Translations under genes and position numbers: made by a program
From: Mycolicibacterium komossense
Lineage (GTDB): Bacteria; Actinomycetota; Actinomycetes; Mycobacteriales; Mycobacteriaceae
DNA: 64,000 nucleotides
Direction: 5' to 3'
NCBI RefSeq assembly: GCF_025822605.1
Contig: NZ_JACKTY010000031.1
Span: 268,476 to 332,475 of the forward strand
Part shown: positions 52,718 through 61,513 of the stretch, one piece after another
Position numbering within the stretch: the stretch's first letter is position 1
How the letters are laid out: each line of letters begins with the position of its first letter
The notes under the pieces: model-generated
Database searches by the model: none
Told to the model about the DNA's origin: nothing
The model's input: only the letters and a program-made list of their open reading frames with translations

Positions 52718-53886
52718 CCACCTTGTACGACAACATCGCGGAACTGGTCACCAACGACCCCACCGCGGGTGATCACAGCCCACTCGGAATCATCGCCGAT
52801 GCCGCACTTCTCGTCGATGGCACGCATATCGCGTGGGTCGGGCCGCGCAGCGCCGCCCCGGACGCCGAGCACCGGGTTGACTGCGAGAACCGTTCGCTCG
52901 TTCCCGGCTTCGTCGACAGCCATGCCCACCTCGTCTTCGACGGCGACCGCGCCGCAGAGTTCGCCGCCCGCATGGCCGGTCAGCCCTACGACGGTGGTGG
53001 CATCGCCACCACCGTCGCGGCGACCCGGCGAGCCACCGACGCCACCCTGGCTGCCACCGTCGCCAGACTCAGCCATGAGCTGCGCAACTCCGGCGTCACC
53101 ACTTTCGAGACCAAGAGCGGCTACGGACTCACCGTCGACGACGAGGAACGCAGCCTGCGCGTAGCGAGCGATTTCACCTCCGAGACAACTTTCTTGGGGG
53201 CCCATGTCGTGCCCGCAGAGTTCGCCTTACGCCGAGACGCCTACGTCGACCTGGTGCGCACCACCATGCTGGATGCCTGCGCCCCGCATGCCCGCTGGAT
53301 CGACGTGTTCTGCGACCGCGGCGCCTTCGATGTCGACGAAGCCCGCGCCATCCTCACCGCCGGCATCGCCCACGGGCTCCACCCCCGACTGCACGCCAGC
53401 CAACTCGGTCGCGGCGACGGCATCCTGCTGGCCGTCGACGTCGACGCCGCCTCGGTGGATCACTGCACCTACGCCACCGACGAGGACATCGAAGCTCTCG
53501 CCGGATCCTCCACGGTCGCCACCCTGCTGCCCGGCGCAGAATTCAGCACCCGTGCCCATTGGCCCGACGGACGCCGCTTCCTCGACGCCGGAGTCACGGT
53601 CGCGCTCGCCACCGACTGCAACCCCGGAAGCTCGTACACGACCAGCATGCCGCTGTGCATCGCCCTGGCCGTGCGCGATATGCACCTCACCCCCGCCGAA
53701 GCGCTCTGGGCGGCCACGTCCGGTGGCGCAGCGGCCTTGCGTCGCAACGACATCGGATCACTCACAGCGGGACGGCGCGCGGACTTCGTGGTCTTGAAGG
53801 CACCAACCTATATCCACCTGGCCTACCGGCCCGGCGTCGACCTCATCGAGACGACCGTCGTTGGCGGCCGAGACGAGACTGCCTGA
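52714..53886 (+). CDS. hutI: imidazolonepropionase
   Basis: 390 residues from ATG 52714 (ATGA overlap with hutF). Amidohydrolase superfamily: FVDSHAHLVFDGDRAAEFAARMAG, TFETKSGYGL, ADAHV-type region FLGAHVVPAEF, RLHASQLGRGDGI, VDHCTYATDEDIEAL, ALATDCNPGSSYTTSMPLCIALA (metal Asp). Hydrolyses imidazolone-5-propionate to formiminoglutamate. Last gene of the hutU operon; a 23-bp gap separates it from the convergent hutD. Confidence 0.95.
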   Translation: MTTLYDNIAELVTNDPTAGDHSPLGIIADAALLVDGTHIAWVGPRSAAPDAEHRVDCENRSLVPGFVDSHAHLVFDGDRAAEFAARMAGQPYDGGGIATTVAATRRATDATLAATVARLSHELRNSGVTTFETKSGYGLTVDDEERSLRVASDFTSETTFLGAHVVPAEFALRRDAYVDLVRTTMLDACAPHARWIDVFCDRGAFDVDEARAILTAGIAHGLHPRLHASQLGRGDGILLAVDVDAASVDHCTYATDEDIEALAGSSTVATLLPGAEFSTRAHWPDGRRFLDAGVTVALATDCNPGSSYTTSMPLCIALAVRDMHLTPAEALWAATSGGAAALRRNDIGSLTAGRRADFVVLKAPTYIHLAYRPGVDLIETTVVGGRDETA

Positions 53887-53909
53887 CCGTCTCGCCGCCC
53901 GACGCGCGC

Positions 53910-54491
53910 TCATCGCGGCCGCCGACCAGTGGTGTACTTCACTCGCACCACTGCCACACGCCCTCCCGGCCCCACGGACACTTCTGCCGCGGACGACAAC
54001 TGCACGGTGTCGAAAAGCTGCAGCCTTTCAACGCCTCGACCAGCCGGTCGCACAGTCGCCGACACGATGAACGTCCAACAATCCAGCGGAGCACCGACAT
54101 GTCCCGAACCAACCCGGATGCTGACTTCGGCACTGCACACCTCGCGACGTGTCATCACATTCAAGTCGAGGCACTCCCGTGAGACCTCGCATGACACCAC
54201 CGATTCACCAGTGAACCGCTTCGGCTGGAAGGGGTCTAGCGCGTGCGCCGCACCGTCGATCGTCAAGACCATTGGCGGACCATCCACCAGAACGATCACC
54301 CGATCCACTCCGGGGAGCCTCGAGAAGTCACCACTGGTCACCGTGGCAACGCTCAGACGCCAATCGAACGCAACGTCCTTCACGTCGTCCGGGTGCACCG
54401 CGATGACGCGGGTAGTGCCACCCCCGTTGACCCACGGCTGAACTGGGCAGTCCGCGAAGCGGGTGACTTTGGGGAACGTTGACCGCGGCAT
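53910..54491 (-). CDS. hutD: HutD family protein
   Basis: 193 residues from ATG 54491; GTG 54518 is a possible longer start. HutD signature near the N-terminus: PWVNGGGTTRVIAVHPDD and FDWRLSVATVTSGDFSRLPGVDRVIVLVDG, then cupin-like strands (PKRFTGESVVSCEV). The cupin-fold family accompanies hut operons and is thought to govern urocanate or formiminoglutamate levels rather than act as a pathway enzyme. Encoded against the hutU operon, with its own palindrome upstream. Confidence 0.87.
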   Translation of the reverse strand: MPRSTFPKVTRFADCPVQPWVNGGGTTRVIAVHPDDVKDVAFDWRLSVATVTSGDFSRLPGVDRVIVLVDGPPMVLTIDGAAHALDPFQPKRFTGESVVSCEVSRECLDLNVMTRREVCSAEVSIRVGSGHVGAPLDCWTFIVSATVRPAGRGVERLQLFDTVQLSSAAEVSVGPGGRVAVVRVKYTTGRRPR

Positions 54492-54545
54492 GCCTTCATC
54501 ACATCGTCTTTCAGACACCAACCCAACGACTCGATCGTGGATATC

Positions 54546-54561
54546 GTCTCAGATCCGAGAA
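54546..54561. promoter_or_regulatory. hut-island palindrome, site 7
   Basis: GTCTCAGATCCGAGAA matches GTCTCGGATTCGAGAC at 13 of 16 positions and lies 55 bp before the minus-strand hutD start. It extends the shared operator to the far end of the island. The right-most base of the palindrome is not kept, so this is a weaker site. Confidence 0.5.
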
Positions 54562-54709
54562 CTCCCAACCAGGCCCGCCATCCCGCACAAGAAGTCACAG
54601 TTCGCGGATCAGTAGGCACAGATCCGCGAACAACAACAGCTTGGCCGCGCCACTCTTGGCGGCGTGCTGCCCCAGCGTTTCATGGGTGAGCAGCGGCTCG
54701 GCATCAGAG

Positions 54710-55327
54710 TCAGTTGGTGAGATACCGCGTGAGCATGGCGACCAGTTCTGCTTGCAAGGTGTCGGGGTCGAAGTTCTGCGGGGCGGACATCGCCTGGTGG
54801 ACGACCGACTCGATCGTGAGAACAACCAGTCGGGCCGCCGCGTCTCTATCCTTGACGACGACCTCAGGCCGTCCCGCAAGAAGTTTCTTCATCGCCTGAA
54901 CTGACTCCTGTTGTCGTTCGGCAACTTTGGCCATGAGTTCCCGTGACCGGGGAGCCTGTTCGATGAGGACTCGCAGAAACTCCGGGTCCTGGCGATGATT
55001 GTCAATTGCGGCGACGATGGTGTCGCGTACGGCGTCTTCCACCGAGTCGATCACTCCTGCCTCAAGGCGGTCGACGGTTGCGGCGACACCGGCGTCAACG
55101 TGGCGGCAGGCGAGTTCTAACAAGATCGCGTCCTTGTTCGGGTAGTACTGGTAAAGGGACCCGATCGAAATATCGGCACGCTGGGCGATTCGGTTCGTTG
55201 TGCCATGCGCATAGCCGTGTTGGGCGAACACCTGGACTGCCGCCTTGAGGATCTGGTCGCGGGTGCGTTCGGACCTCTCCTGACGCGGCCGCTTGCGCGG
55301 CTGTAGAGCGTGCTTGTTCGCGGACAC
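54710..55327 (-). CDS. TetR family transcriptional regulator
   Basis: 205 residues from GTG 55327. Basic N-terminus (RKRPRQERSERTRDQILKAAVQVFAQHGYAHGTTNRIAQRADISIGSLYQYYPNKDAI in outline) is a textbook TetR HTH, followed by a helical effector domain (TetR_C-type). Divergent across 351 bp from the PPOX-reductase pair, which is its likely target. The downstream 54492-54709 gap holds hut site 7 and nothing else recognised. Confidence 0.87.
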   Translation of the reverse strand: MSANKHALQPRKRPRQERSERTRDQILKAAVQVFAQHGYAHGTTNRIAQRADISIGSLYQYYPNKDAILLELACRHVDAGVAATVDRLEAGVIDSVEDAVRDTIVAAIDNHRQDPEFLRVLIEQAPRSRELMAKVAERQQESVQAMKKLLAGRPEVVVKDRDAAARLVVLTIESVVHQAMSAPQNFDPDTLQAELVAMLTRYLTN

Positions 55328-55678
55328 CTCACCGTCCTCACTGCTTGAGCGATCAGCCTAGCCTCGCGCGGATCCCGGCGGGGTTCTCATAACTACCCGA
55401 GCCAGAGCCTGTTCGGCAGCTCGAGATGTGATGGTCGACCGCGTAAACGCGAGCAAGGCCAGTCGCCAACGGGAACTTGGGCGTTCACCAGCCGTCGGTT
55501 CTGTGGCCCAACATGCAGAGAACTGGTGTGCGGTCGTCGGTGGAAACTCGGCAGAATGCGAGTAGCGAAGACTACCTTGATGTGCGGATAATTGCTTGTC
55601 TAACTGAGAATATGACGCCTTTCGAGGCCTCATTTCGTGGGTGTCATAGCTCATATTTGGATGTCGAGGGAGGCGTCT
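55328..55678. other. intergenic gap between TetR and PPOX genes
   Basis: 351 bp in which I recognise no gene or RNA. It must hold the divergent promoters of the TetR gene and the PPOX-reductase pair. The part from about 55560 is AT-richer than the surroundings. No convincing palindrome was found by eye. Confidence 0.4.
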
Positions 55679-56323
55679 GTGGGATGTTTCGCGGTTCGGA
55701 CGAACAACCGATTTCGACGGGTTGAGCTGTCCGAGATTCGGCGTGTACTCGGTGAGCCTGACGGCATGGCGCGGGCGAAGATCTTCGACCGCATCGATGA
55801 GCACCATCATCGGTTCATCGCGCACTCGCCGTTGGCGGTCATGGCCACCGCGAATGCGGTCGGCCGTGCAGACTGTTCTCCTCGCGGCGACTATCCGGGG
55901 TTCGTCAAGGTGCTCGACGCGCAGACGCTGGCGATTCCGGACCGGCCGGGTAACAAGCTGGCCGATTCGTTCACCAATCTCGCCGAGAATGACGGGGTTG
56001 GTCTCTTGTTTCTCATTCCAGGGATGCGAGAGACGTTGCGTGTCAATGGAAACGGTTACGTCACCGATGAACCCGACGTGTTGGCGCGGATGCGCACCGA
56101 AGCCAAACAACCCTCGCTGGCGATTATCGTCGAGGTCGCCGAAGCTTTTTTCCACTGCGGACGTGCCCTGATCCGGTCCCGTGTGTGGGACTCGGCAAGT
56201 CAAGCCCTCGCCGAGCAGATGCCCTCATTTGGCGAGATCGTCGCTGCACAGATGGGTCTTGACATCCCTGGAGAAGCGATCGAACGCGATCTGGAGCAGA
56301 ACTCCTACCGGTCGTTGTATTAA
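55679..56323 (+). CDS. pyridoxamine 5'-phosphate oxidase family flavoprotein (MSMEG_1061 type)
   Basis: 214 residues from GTG 55679, chosen for GAGGGAGG five bases upstream. Split-barrel FMN fold with the features of the MSMEG_1061-like group: FIAHSPLAVMATANAVGRADCSPRGDYPGFVKVLD, LAIPDRPGNKLADSFTNLAENDGVGLLFLIPGMRETLRVNG and EVAEAFFHCGRALIRSRVWD. Such proteins bind flavin or F420-like cofactors and reduce or detoxify small molecules. The reductase gene starts 11 bp after the stop, so the pair probably works together. Confidence 0.83.
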   Translation: MGCFAVRTNNRFRRVELSEIRRVLGEPDGMARAKIFDRIDEHHHRFIAHSPLAVMATANAVGRADCSPRGDYPGFVKVLDAQTLAIPDRPGNKLADSFTNLAENDGVGLLFLIPGMRETLRVNGNGYVTDEPDVLARMRTEAKQPSLAIIVEVAEAFFHCGRALIRSRVWDSASQALAEQMPSFGEIVAAQMGLDIPGEAIERDLEQNSYRSLY

Positions 56324-56334
56324 TCGAGGAGTCA

Positions 56335-57255
56335 ATGCTTATGCAAGACACCATTATCGAGCGCATCGATCACACCGTTGACGGCGTGGCCAGTCTTACA
56401 CTCAGGGCTGACGACGGCCCTCTGGCACCGTGGGAAGCCGGGGCGCACATCGACGTTCAATTGCCCAACTGGCTGACCAGACAGTATTCGCTGTGCGGCG
56501 ATCTCGATGACCGTGAGCATTACCGCATCGCGGTGCGTCAGGACCCACTCAGCCGCGGCGGATCAGAGTACATCAATCTTTTCTTGCACAAGGGGCAACG
56601 TTTGACGGTGTCGTTGCCGCGCAACCATTTCAGGCTCGAGAAGGCCCCGTCATATCTATTCGTGGCCGGCGGAATAGGCATCACACCCATACTGCCGATG
56701 ATGCAGGCTGCTACCTCCGCCGGCGTCCCAGCTACGCTGCTGTATGTGGGGAAAGCCCACGAGGCCATGCCCTTTGCGACCGAACTCAGGGATCGCTACA
56801 GCACGGGTGAGCAGGTCATCCTCTTCGAGACCAACCATCACCAGCGACCTGATTTCGCTGCGATCGCCGCCACCCTGAGCCCGCAAACCTTGGTCTACTG
56901 CTGCGGACCCGAATCCATGCTGGTCGACGTTGAGCGGGCGTTCCTTGCCAGAAGAACACGTATCGAGCGGTTCCAGCCGGTTGCCAAGACTTTTGGACCC
57001 AACATGAGTTTTCAGGTGTTCTGCGCGCAATCGCAGCGGACCGTCGACGTCGATGCGGATACTTCGCTGCTGGAGGCCCTGTTGGATGCGGGATATCCGG
57101 TGGGCGCTGGTTGTCGGGAAGGCGTGTGCGGTAGTTGCGAAGTGGGCGTGGTCGACGGGCAGCCCGATCACCGAGACGACATCGGCGCGCCTCAAGGACG
57201 AATGTATGCCTGCGTCTCGCGGTCCTTGACACCGCGCCTCACCCTTGATCTCTGA
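56335..57255 (+). CDS. VanB-type (phthalate dioxygenase reductase family) ferredoxin-NAD(P)H reductase
   Basis: 306 residues; GAGGAG precedes ATG 56335 (ATG 56341 also possible). FNR-type flavin domain with RQYSLCGD (FMN motif), NAD domain VAGGIGITPILPMM and YCCGPESMLVDVERA, then a C-terminal plant-type 2Fe-2S domain: GCREGVCGSCEVGVVDG with the fourth ligand in MYACVS. Normally delivers electrons to a Rieske oxygenase, but none is encoded here; a partner elsewhere or the adjacent flavoprotein may be the acceptor. Confidence 0.87.
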   Translation: MLMQDTIIERIDHTVDGVASLTLRADDGPLAPWEAGAHIDVQLPNWLTRQYSLCGDLDDREHYRIAVRQDPLSRGGSEYINLFLHKGQRLTVSLPRNHFRLEKAPSYLFVAGGIGITPILPMMQAATSAGVPATLLYVGKAHEAMPFATELRDRYSTGEQVILFETNHHQRPDFAAIAATLSPQTLVYCCGPESMLVDVERAFLARRTRIERFQPVAKTFGPNMSFQVFCAQSQRTVDVDADTSLLEALLDAGYPVGAGCREGVCGSCEVGVVDGQPDHRDDIGAPQGRMYACVSRSLTPRLTLDL

Positions 57256-57265
57256 CCCACTGCTT

Positions 57266-57278
57266 CCCGCTTCGCGGG
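57266..57278 (+). terminator. short GC hairpin after the reductase gene
   Basis: CCCGC-TTC-GCGGG forms a tight hairpin 10 bases after the stop codon. No T-run follows. A plausible actinobacterial terminator; more GC-rich inverted material follows up to about 57345. Confidence 0.4.
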
Positions 57279-57376
57279 CGCGTCACCGGTGAACGCTTCG
57301 CCCGCGGGGAGTGACTTCCAAGCCCGCAGGGGCACCGAGCAGCGATAAGAATCTGTTTCTTAACAGCAACTTTCGT

Positions 57377-57407
57377 CAGTATCCCATCCGTCGTGACGAT
57401 GATACTG
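57377..57407. promoter_or_regulatory. inverted repeat upstream of the NCS1-amidase island
   Basis: CAGTATC (57377-57383) and GATACTG (57401-57407) are perfect inverted repeats; the centre (CCATCCGTCGTGACGAT) is itself nearly palindromic around GTCGTGAC. It is the only clear structure in the 428-bp gap 57256-57683, about 280 bp before the permease. An operator or a hairpin are both possible; the gap has no gene I recognise. Confidence 0.35.
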
Positions 57408-57683
57408 AGAACAGTTGTGGGACATCGCGTCGTGCGACACTGCGCCATTATCGCAGGTAGCCGGTGGTTTTAGAGCCGTGCATTTCTGCACGTCCATCTG
57501 CAGTACTGTCCGTTGACGCAACGCTGTCAGTCGGCTGAGATGTAACCAACCTCACTTGACGAGAGGTTCTGCCGCAGTCGGCTTTGCGTAGGGCAACGCG
57601 ACGACTCCGGCCTGGCTGACCGATCTCGTCCAGCATGCATTCGTCACCCACCGCATGGCGGTGGTGAGAAAGGAAGTCGAACA

Positions 57684-59153
57684 ATGAGCTTCAGCAACTA
57701 TTTTCGCGGGCCCGCCACCAGCCTCGATGACCAGATAGAGAGTTACGCGACCACGCGAGTGCCCGACAGCCAGCGGTGGCGCCGGCCGGCGATTCTCCTC
57801 GTTCTCACTGGGAACGTGACAGCGATGTTCTGGTTTGCCCTCGGCGGCCAGATGGGCTTCCTCGTCGGTTGGCCCATGGTGCTCTTGCCGATCGCCTACA
57901 TGATCGTCGGGGCCACAGTGGTCGGAGCCCTCGTGATGAGGATTGCGAGCCAGGAGGGCCTGTCATTGCCGCTTCTCTCGCGCGGGCTCGGGTTCGGCGG
58001 ACGGGGTTCTGCGATTGCCTCGTTCGTCTACGCGGTCAACTACATCTTCTATTTCATCTTCGAGGGCAGTATCGTCTCGCACGGTCTCAGTGAGATCGCC
58101 GGCATTTCGATAAATTCGGCGGGCGCCAGTGTGGTGTTCGGACTGGTAGCCCTCGTCGCGCTCTATTGTTCTTGGCGCGGAATGCACTCGATGAACATCC
58201 TCCAACGTTTCGGAATGCCGATATTCCTGGTCTTGTTCGTCGTCGGCATGGTGATGCTGGCCAATGGCTACGTTCTGGTCGGTCCGGGAGACTGGGTCGT
58301 CCAGGATGGGGTGACAGCGACCGCCATGTGGCAGGCACTGAGCCTGGCCAACGGTCAAGTCGTGTTCCAGGCCTTGATCGCCACCGACTACGGACGATTC
58401 GTGAAGAGGTCGGTTTCGTACGTCGGTACCGGCGGGGTGATGCTCGTCGAGCTGCTCATGATCGCGGGCGTGATGATTCTCGGCGTCTTCCTTGGATTCA
58501 CCATGATCAACCACTTCGACGGAACCCGGGCCGAACAAGAACTCGCCGCCACCGATCCAGGCCTCATATTCGCGATCGTGATGGGGGTGCTCGGCGTCGT
58601 GTTCGCGATCCTGACCCAGGTGCGCATCAACGTGATGAATCTGTACTCAGGTTCGCTGGCATTGTCGAACGCCTGGGACGTGTTGTCCGTGAGACGTGTT
58701 GGACGACAATGGTGGATGGTCCTCTTGGTTGGGATCGGCATCTTGTTGTACCCGATCAATGTCCTGCAATACACGGACAAGTTCCTTGCCGTCACAGGAG
58801 TCATGACCAACACGTGGATCTTCATCCTGCTCAGTGACTACTTCGTCTGCCGTAAGTTGCTGAAGCTGGCCCCGATCACCAACATCGAGTATCGCGAGGG
58901 CCTGGTCAAAGACTGGAACCTGTGCGGGATGGCAGCTCTCGGCGTCGGCGTGGCCATCGGAGCACTCGGAGTTCTTGGTATCTACCCCATGCACTTCGCC
59001 TCATTTGCTGCCATGGTCGCGGGACCCCTCGTGTACATCCCACTCACCATTCTGACCAGAGGCTCACAGTACGGTTCAACTGTGGCGGTTGCATCCGGCG
59101 ACCTGCCTGACGAGCAAGTCGGAGTAGCAGAGGCTACTGACCGGCGTGCGTGA
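57684..59153 (+). CDS. NCS1 family (purine/cytosine permease-like) transporter
   Basis: 489 residues, AAGGA upstream of ATG 57684. About 12 membrane segments; family elements include AILLVLTGNVTAMFWFALGGQMGFLVGW, SLPLLSRGLGFGGRGSAIASFVYAVNY and the late LLSDYFVCRKLLKL. Differs clearly from the NCS1 protein at 40.7 kb. With the amidase encoded 30 bp downstream, the substrate is probably a nitrogen heterocycle or amide that is hydrolysed inside the cell. Confidence 0.83.
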   Translation: MSFSNYFRGPATSLDDQIESYATTRVPDSQRWRRPAILLVLTGNVTAMFWFALGGQMGFLVGWPMVLLPIAYMIVGATVVGALVMRIASQEGLSLPLLSRGLGFGGRGSAIASFVYAVNYIFYFIFEGSIVSHGLSEIAGISINSAGASVVFGLVALVALYCSWRGMHSMNILQRFGMPIFLVLFVVGMVMLANGYVLVGPGDWVVQDGVTATAMWQALSLANGQVVFQALIATDYGRFVKRSVSYVGTGGVMLVELLMIAGVMILGVFLGFTMINHFDGTRAEQELAATDPGLIFAIVMGVLGVVFAILTQVRINVMNLYSGSLALSNAWDVLSVRRVGRQWWMVLLVGIGILLYPINVLQYTDKFLAVTGVMTNTWIFILLSDYFVCRKLLKLAPITNIEYREGLVKDWNLCGMAALGVGVAIGALGVLGIYPMHFASFAAMVAGPLVYIPLTILTRGSQYGSTVAVASGDLPDEQVGVAEATDRRA

Positions 59154-59183
59154 AACACCTTTCCAGCTAGGGAGATTGACGAT

Positions 59184-60602
59184 ATGACTGACAAGAGCTC
59201 CGCAGACGACCTCCAGTATCGAGAGATCTGCGACGTAGTCGGCCTGCTCTCCAGCGGAGAGGTCACTGCACAGGCGCTCACCCAACTGATGTTGGAGAGG
59301 ATCGCCGCAGTCGATGGCCGCTTGGGGGCCTTCGCCTTCGTAGCGCCCGAGGAAGCCATGGCCCAGGCGGAGCAATCCGACGCGCGACGACGGGACGGCG
59401 CGACACTGGGCCCCCTCGACGGAGTGCCTCTGGCCATCAAGGACATCTTCGACAAGGCCGGTTGGCGTACCGAAGCAGGCATGGCCTCCCGGGTCGGACA
59501 GGTGGCGGTGAAGTCCGCGACGGTGGTGGAGAGACTGGAGAACGCCGGTGCCGTCATCGTGGGCAAGGTGCACACCACCGAGGGGGTCTATACCGAACAC
59601 ACGCCTCCGTTCCGAGCACCCCTGAATCCCTGGGATTCGCAGCGGTGGGTTGGGGTGTCGTCGAGTGGCAGTGGCGTAGCCCCGGTCGCCGGACTGTGCT
59701 TCGGCGCCCTCGGCTCCGATACGGGCGGATCGATCCGCATGCCGTCGGCGTCGAACGGCGCGACCGGCCTGAAGCCGACCTGGGGTCGTGTCAGCCGGGC
59801 GGGCGTGGTCGAACTTGCCGCCACGCTGGACCACGTCGGTCCGATCTGTCGATCCGCGCTGGACGCCGGACTGGTGCTCGAGGCGATTGCTGGGGCAGAT
59901 CCCCGCGACCCCACGGCATCACAACGACCAGTGCCCGAATTCGACACGCGCCCAGTACAATCCCTCAAGGGCACCCGGATTGGCGTCGATCCGGAATGGA
60001 GCTATCGAGACGTCAGCGCTGACGTTGAGAAGGCGCATCTGGACGCCGAACAAACGTTGCGCGACCTGGGCGCCGAGATCATGCCCATGACACTGCCCGA
60101 TCCCACCGAGGCGATCACGGACTGGTTCGGAGTGTGTGCCGTGCAGACCGCACGTGCGCATCAGGGCGTGTACCCGGTTCACAAGAATACCTATGGACCG
60201 GCGCTCGCCGAGCTCATCGAGCTCGGAATGAGCATGTCCGGTATCGAGTACGACGTATTGCTGCAGCGGCGGCTTAAATTCAAGGCGCAGATGGAAGCGG
60301 CACTTGCCCAGGTCGATGCGACGCTGATCCCGGCGATGTCGTTCATCGCTCCGCCAGTCGAGAAGATGATTCGCATGGACGACGAAACGACTGCAGGGGT
60401 GCACCGTTTCACCGTTCCATTCACCCTCTCCCAACTGCCGACGGTCACCTTTCCCGGCGGCTTCACGGCCACGGACGCCGGGCTACCGTTTCCCGTCGGC
60501 TTGCAGATGGTCGGTAGCGCGTTCGACGAACGCCGGCTCGTCGACATCGTGGGCGCTTTCCAGGCCGCAACGCCCTGGAACAAAAGGCATCCGGCGCTCT
60601 GA
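59184..60602 (+). CDS. amidase signature family hydrolase
   Basis: 472 residues with AGGGAGA upstream. Ser-cisSer-Lys triad: Lys in VPLAIKDIFDKAG, the Gly/Ser-rich VGVSSSGSGVAPVAGLCFGALGSDTGGSIRMPSASNGATGLKPTWGRVSR in outline with cis-Ser in SSGSG and nucleophile in DTGGSIR. Hydrolyses a carboxamide to acid and ammonia. In the operon it would act on the compound brought in by the NCS1 permease. Its last 120 bp overlap the convergent LysR gene. Confidence 0.88.
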   Translation: MTDKSSADDLQYREICDVVGLLSSGEVTAQALTQLMLERIAAVDGRLGAFAFVAPEEAMAQAEQSDARRRDGATLGPLDGVPLAIKDIFDKAGWRTEAGMASRVGQVAVKSATVVERLENAGAVIVGKVHTTEGVYTEHTPPFRAPLNPWDSQRWVGVSSSGSGVAPVAGLCFGALGSDTGGSIRMPSASNGATGLKPTWGRVSRAGVVELAATLDHVGPICRSALDAGLVLEAIAGADPRDPTASQRPVPEFDTRPVQSLKGTRIGVDPEWSYRDVSADVEKAHLDAEQTLRDLGAEIMPMTLPDPTEAITDWFGVCAVQTARAHQGVYPVHKNTYGPALAELIELGMSMSGIEYDVLLQRRLKFKAQMEAALAQVDATLIPAMSFIAPPVEKMIRMDDETTAGVHRFTVPFTLSQLPTVTFPGGFTATDAGLPFPVGLQMVGSAFDERRLVDIVGAFQAATPWNKRHPAL

Positions 60603-61502
60603 ATCCGATTCGTCGGCTTGGGCAAGGTATGCGCTGGACGCCACCAACGAGCGAAGGAACTGCACCACAGCGCGTACTCGGCCGACCTGACGTAGTTCGC
60701 GAGGAATCACCATCCAGTAACTGCGACGCACCGAGAACAACTCCGGCAGAACGGCTCTCAACGAGTCATCAGGTTCACCCATGTACTGCGGCAGTGGAGC
60801 TATACCCAGCCCGCTACGGGCGGCAGTCAAGTGACCCGCGATGTTGTTGGTTTGAATGGCGACCCTCTGCTTATGGGGCAGGACGTCGAGGATTCGCAGC
60901 GGCGCCACGTCGAGCAGGGCGTCTATGTACCAGATCAGGGTGTGGTCCTTGAGATCCGACAGCTCCGCCACCGGCGTTGCGGTCGACAGATACTCAGGAG
61001 AGGCATACAGACGGAGGTCGTAGGTCGCCAGCGGCTGGACGTGCACGGAGCGTGGCGGCGGCTGTTCAAGCGTGACGGCGACATCGAAATGGCGCGCGGA
61101 CAGTGAACCATGCTCGGTAGCGGTGACGAGTTCGATGTCGAGGTGTGGGTGGCGTCGTCGGAGTTCGACGAGATGCGGCGCGACGACGAAGGCGCCGAAT
61201 CCATCAGGAGTCGCTAGCCGGACGGTCCCTGTCAGCAGCCCCACCCCCGACGTACGGGAATCGTATGCCGCAAGGACGGCGGACTCGACCGACTCGGCAC
61301 GCGGAAGAAGAGTCGCGCCTGCCTCGGTCAGCAGCCACCCTCCCGGTGACCGGTCGAACAACCGCTCCCCCAGCGTCTTCTCGAGGGTAGTGATCCTTCG
61401 CCCCACCGTCGTGTGGTCCACCGCCAAATTGCGGGCCGCCTCATTGAGCCGCCCGGTACGTGCAACTTCGAGAAAGAACCGCAGGTTGTCTGCACTGAGC
61501 AT
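60483..61502 (-). CDS. LysR family transcriptional regulator
   Basis: 339 residues from ATG 61502, chosen because MLSADNLRFFLEVARTGRLNEAARNLAVDHTTVGRRITTLE is the standard LysR N-terminus; longer starts run through the promoter palindrome. Effector domain: GTVRLATPDGFGAFVVAPHLVELRRRHPHLDIELVTA. The C-terminus is about 40 residues longer than usual and is antisense to the end of the amidase gene. Divergent from the aldehyde dehydrogenase gene and likely regulates both flanks. Confidence 0.87.
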   Translation of the reverse strand: MLSADNLRFFLEVARTGRLNEAARNLAVDHTTVGRRITTLEKTLGERLFDRSPGGWLLTEAGATLLPRAESVESAVLAAYDSRTSGVGLLTGTVRLATPDGFGAFVVAPHLVELRRRHPHLDIELVTATEHGSLSARHFDVAVTLEQPPPRSVHVQPLATYDLRLYASPEYLSTATPVAELSDLKDHTLIWYIDALLDVAPLRILDVLPHKQRVAIQTNNIAGHLTAARSGLGIAPLPQYMGEPDDSLRAVLPELFSVRRSYWMVIPRELRQVGRVRAVVQFLRSLVASSAYLAQADESDSERRMPFVPGRCGLESAHDVDEPAFVERATDHLQADGKR

Positions 61503-61513
61503 GAGACGAACAT

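Noticed and set aside
57280..57345. Possible IS200/IS605-like end or guide-RNA scaffold
   Set aside because: Only GC-rich inverted material; no transposase or TnpB remnant nearby, so not supportable.
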